Assembly (NCBI GenBank): GCA_025201765.1
Contig: MU623680.1
Span: forward strand, 1 to 17,842
Direction of reading: 5' to 3'
Length of the DNA: 17,842 bases
DNA from: Daldinia sp. FL1419
Taxonomy: Eukaryota; Ascomycota; Sordariomycetes; Xylariales; Hypoxylaceae
Part shown: piece by piece, positions 17,243 to 17,842 of the stretch
Position numbering within the stretch: position 1 is the first letter of the stretch
Layout of the letters: every line of letters starts with the position of its first letter
Translations under genes and position numbers: made by a program
The notes under the pieces: generated by a model
What the model was told of the DNA's origin: nothing
What the model saw: the letters and a program-made list of their open reading frames with translations, nothing else
Databases searched by the model: none

Positions 17243-17575
17243 TTAAAAACATATATAAACTATCTTAAAGAATTACAAATTTAATTAATTTTTAAATAAT
17301 ATTAATTATTAATATTTTTAAATAAATTTTAAATTAATATAATAAATTAAAATAATTTTAAATTTTAATATACTCTATATGCGTACCTGTAGCTTTTTGT
17401 AGTGTGAAACCTTTTATATTTTTAAACTTAAATATTATATTATTAAATAAGAATTTATATTAACAAATTCCTTTAAAAATTATTTGATTAAAATTAATAT
17501 ATATTATTAATTATTAATTTTTATAATATGGGAAGTTATAAGAACTTTTGTATTTTTATAAAGTTATTTAATTAT
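17243..17575. other. AT-rich stretch with one small islet
   Basis: Low-complexity A/T, apart from an islet at about 17379-17415 (TATGCGTACCTGTAGC and TTGTAGTGTGAAACC). No frame or repeat family recognised. Confidence 0.5.
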
Positions 17576-17842
17576 TTATAATATTAAATATTTATTAATT
17601 TTATTTAATTTTAATATTAATTAAAATTAATTTTTATTATTTATTTATTTTATATTATAATATAGGAAATTAATAAATAATATATTAGTAAATAATTTTG
17701 TAAATTTTTAAATGTTATTTATAATTTTATTTATAATATAAATTTATAATTTTTATGAATTTTTATTAATTTTATTTAATTTTGAAATTAATTAGAATTA
17801 ATTTTTATTATTTATTCATTTTATATTATAATATAGGAAATT
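17576..17842. repeat. Tandem duplication, period 171 bp, running off the window
   Basis: 17576-17671 and 17747-17842 are nearly identical, sharing TTATTAATTTTATTTAATTT, a TAATTTTTATTATTTATT block and the closing TTATATTATAATATAGGAAA then TT. A weaker third match ends at TATAATATGGGAAGTT near 17534. The array may continue beyond the window. Confidence 0.75.

Noticed and set aside
1..17842. Mitochondrial origin, because of very high A/T content
   Set aside because: No mitochondrial genes, rRNA or tRNA. Abundant nuclear-type transposons with transition-only decay fit a nuclear AT-rich island.

Overview
This window looks like nuclear DNA from a filamentous ascomycete fungus (Pezizomycotina), taken from an extremely AT-rich, gene-empty island. 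Two things point that way: decayed copies of a Tad1/jockey-type LINE whose reverse-transcriptase frame is riddled with stops but not frameshifted, and paired repeat copies that differ almost only by C-to-T and G-to-A changes. That is the mark of repeat-induced point mutation (RIP) or a similar cytosine-deamination process. I see no intact protein-coding gene, tRNA, rRNA or CRISPR array. The genus is not resolvable by eye, and a pericentromeric or centromeric position is possible but unproven.

Layout. 1-960: AT-rich filler, a short purine-rich acidic patch and a reversed LINE 3' fragment. About 970-1640: first copy of a dispersed repeat with a perfect CCTTAAG hairpin (second copy at about 13067-13700). 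2515-2657 and 3947-4086: two short solo LTRs, the second with an exact 5-bp target duplication. 3623-3880: another LINE 3' fragment. 4193-4640: a less-mutated 450-bp repeat whose fully deaminated twin lies at 5528-5975. 5125-5305 and 5978-6165: two LINE 3' ends facing each other. 6186-7593: a degenerate satellite of about 137 to 165 bp per unit, invaded by a third solo LTR (6569-6711) and by a 2.6-kb 5'-truncated LINE (7594-10175) with a 16-bp target duplication. The satellite resumes at 10176.

10572-10989 is a 418-bp MITE-like DNA transposon with inverted ends and TA flanks. 10990-13060 is almost featureless AT-rich DNA. About 14985-16343, on the minus strand, holds what I read as the fossil of a Helitron Rep/helicase protein: five or six family motifs occur in the right order. 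17155-17242 is an isolated patch of normal base composition. The window ends in a 171-bp tandem duplication.

Taken together this is a layered transposon graveyard: satellite first, then LTR and LINE insertions into it, with every family hit by transition mutations. Nothing here appears to encode a working cellular function. The new information is the stratigraphy (exact target duplications), the copy-versus-copy record of deamination, and the Helitron fossil.
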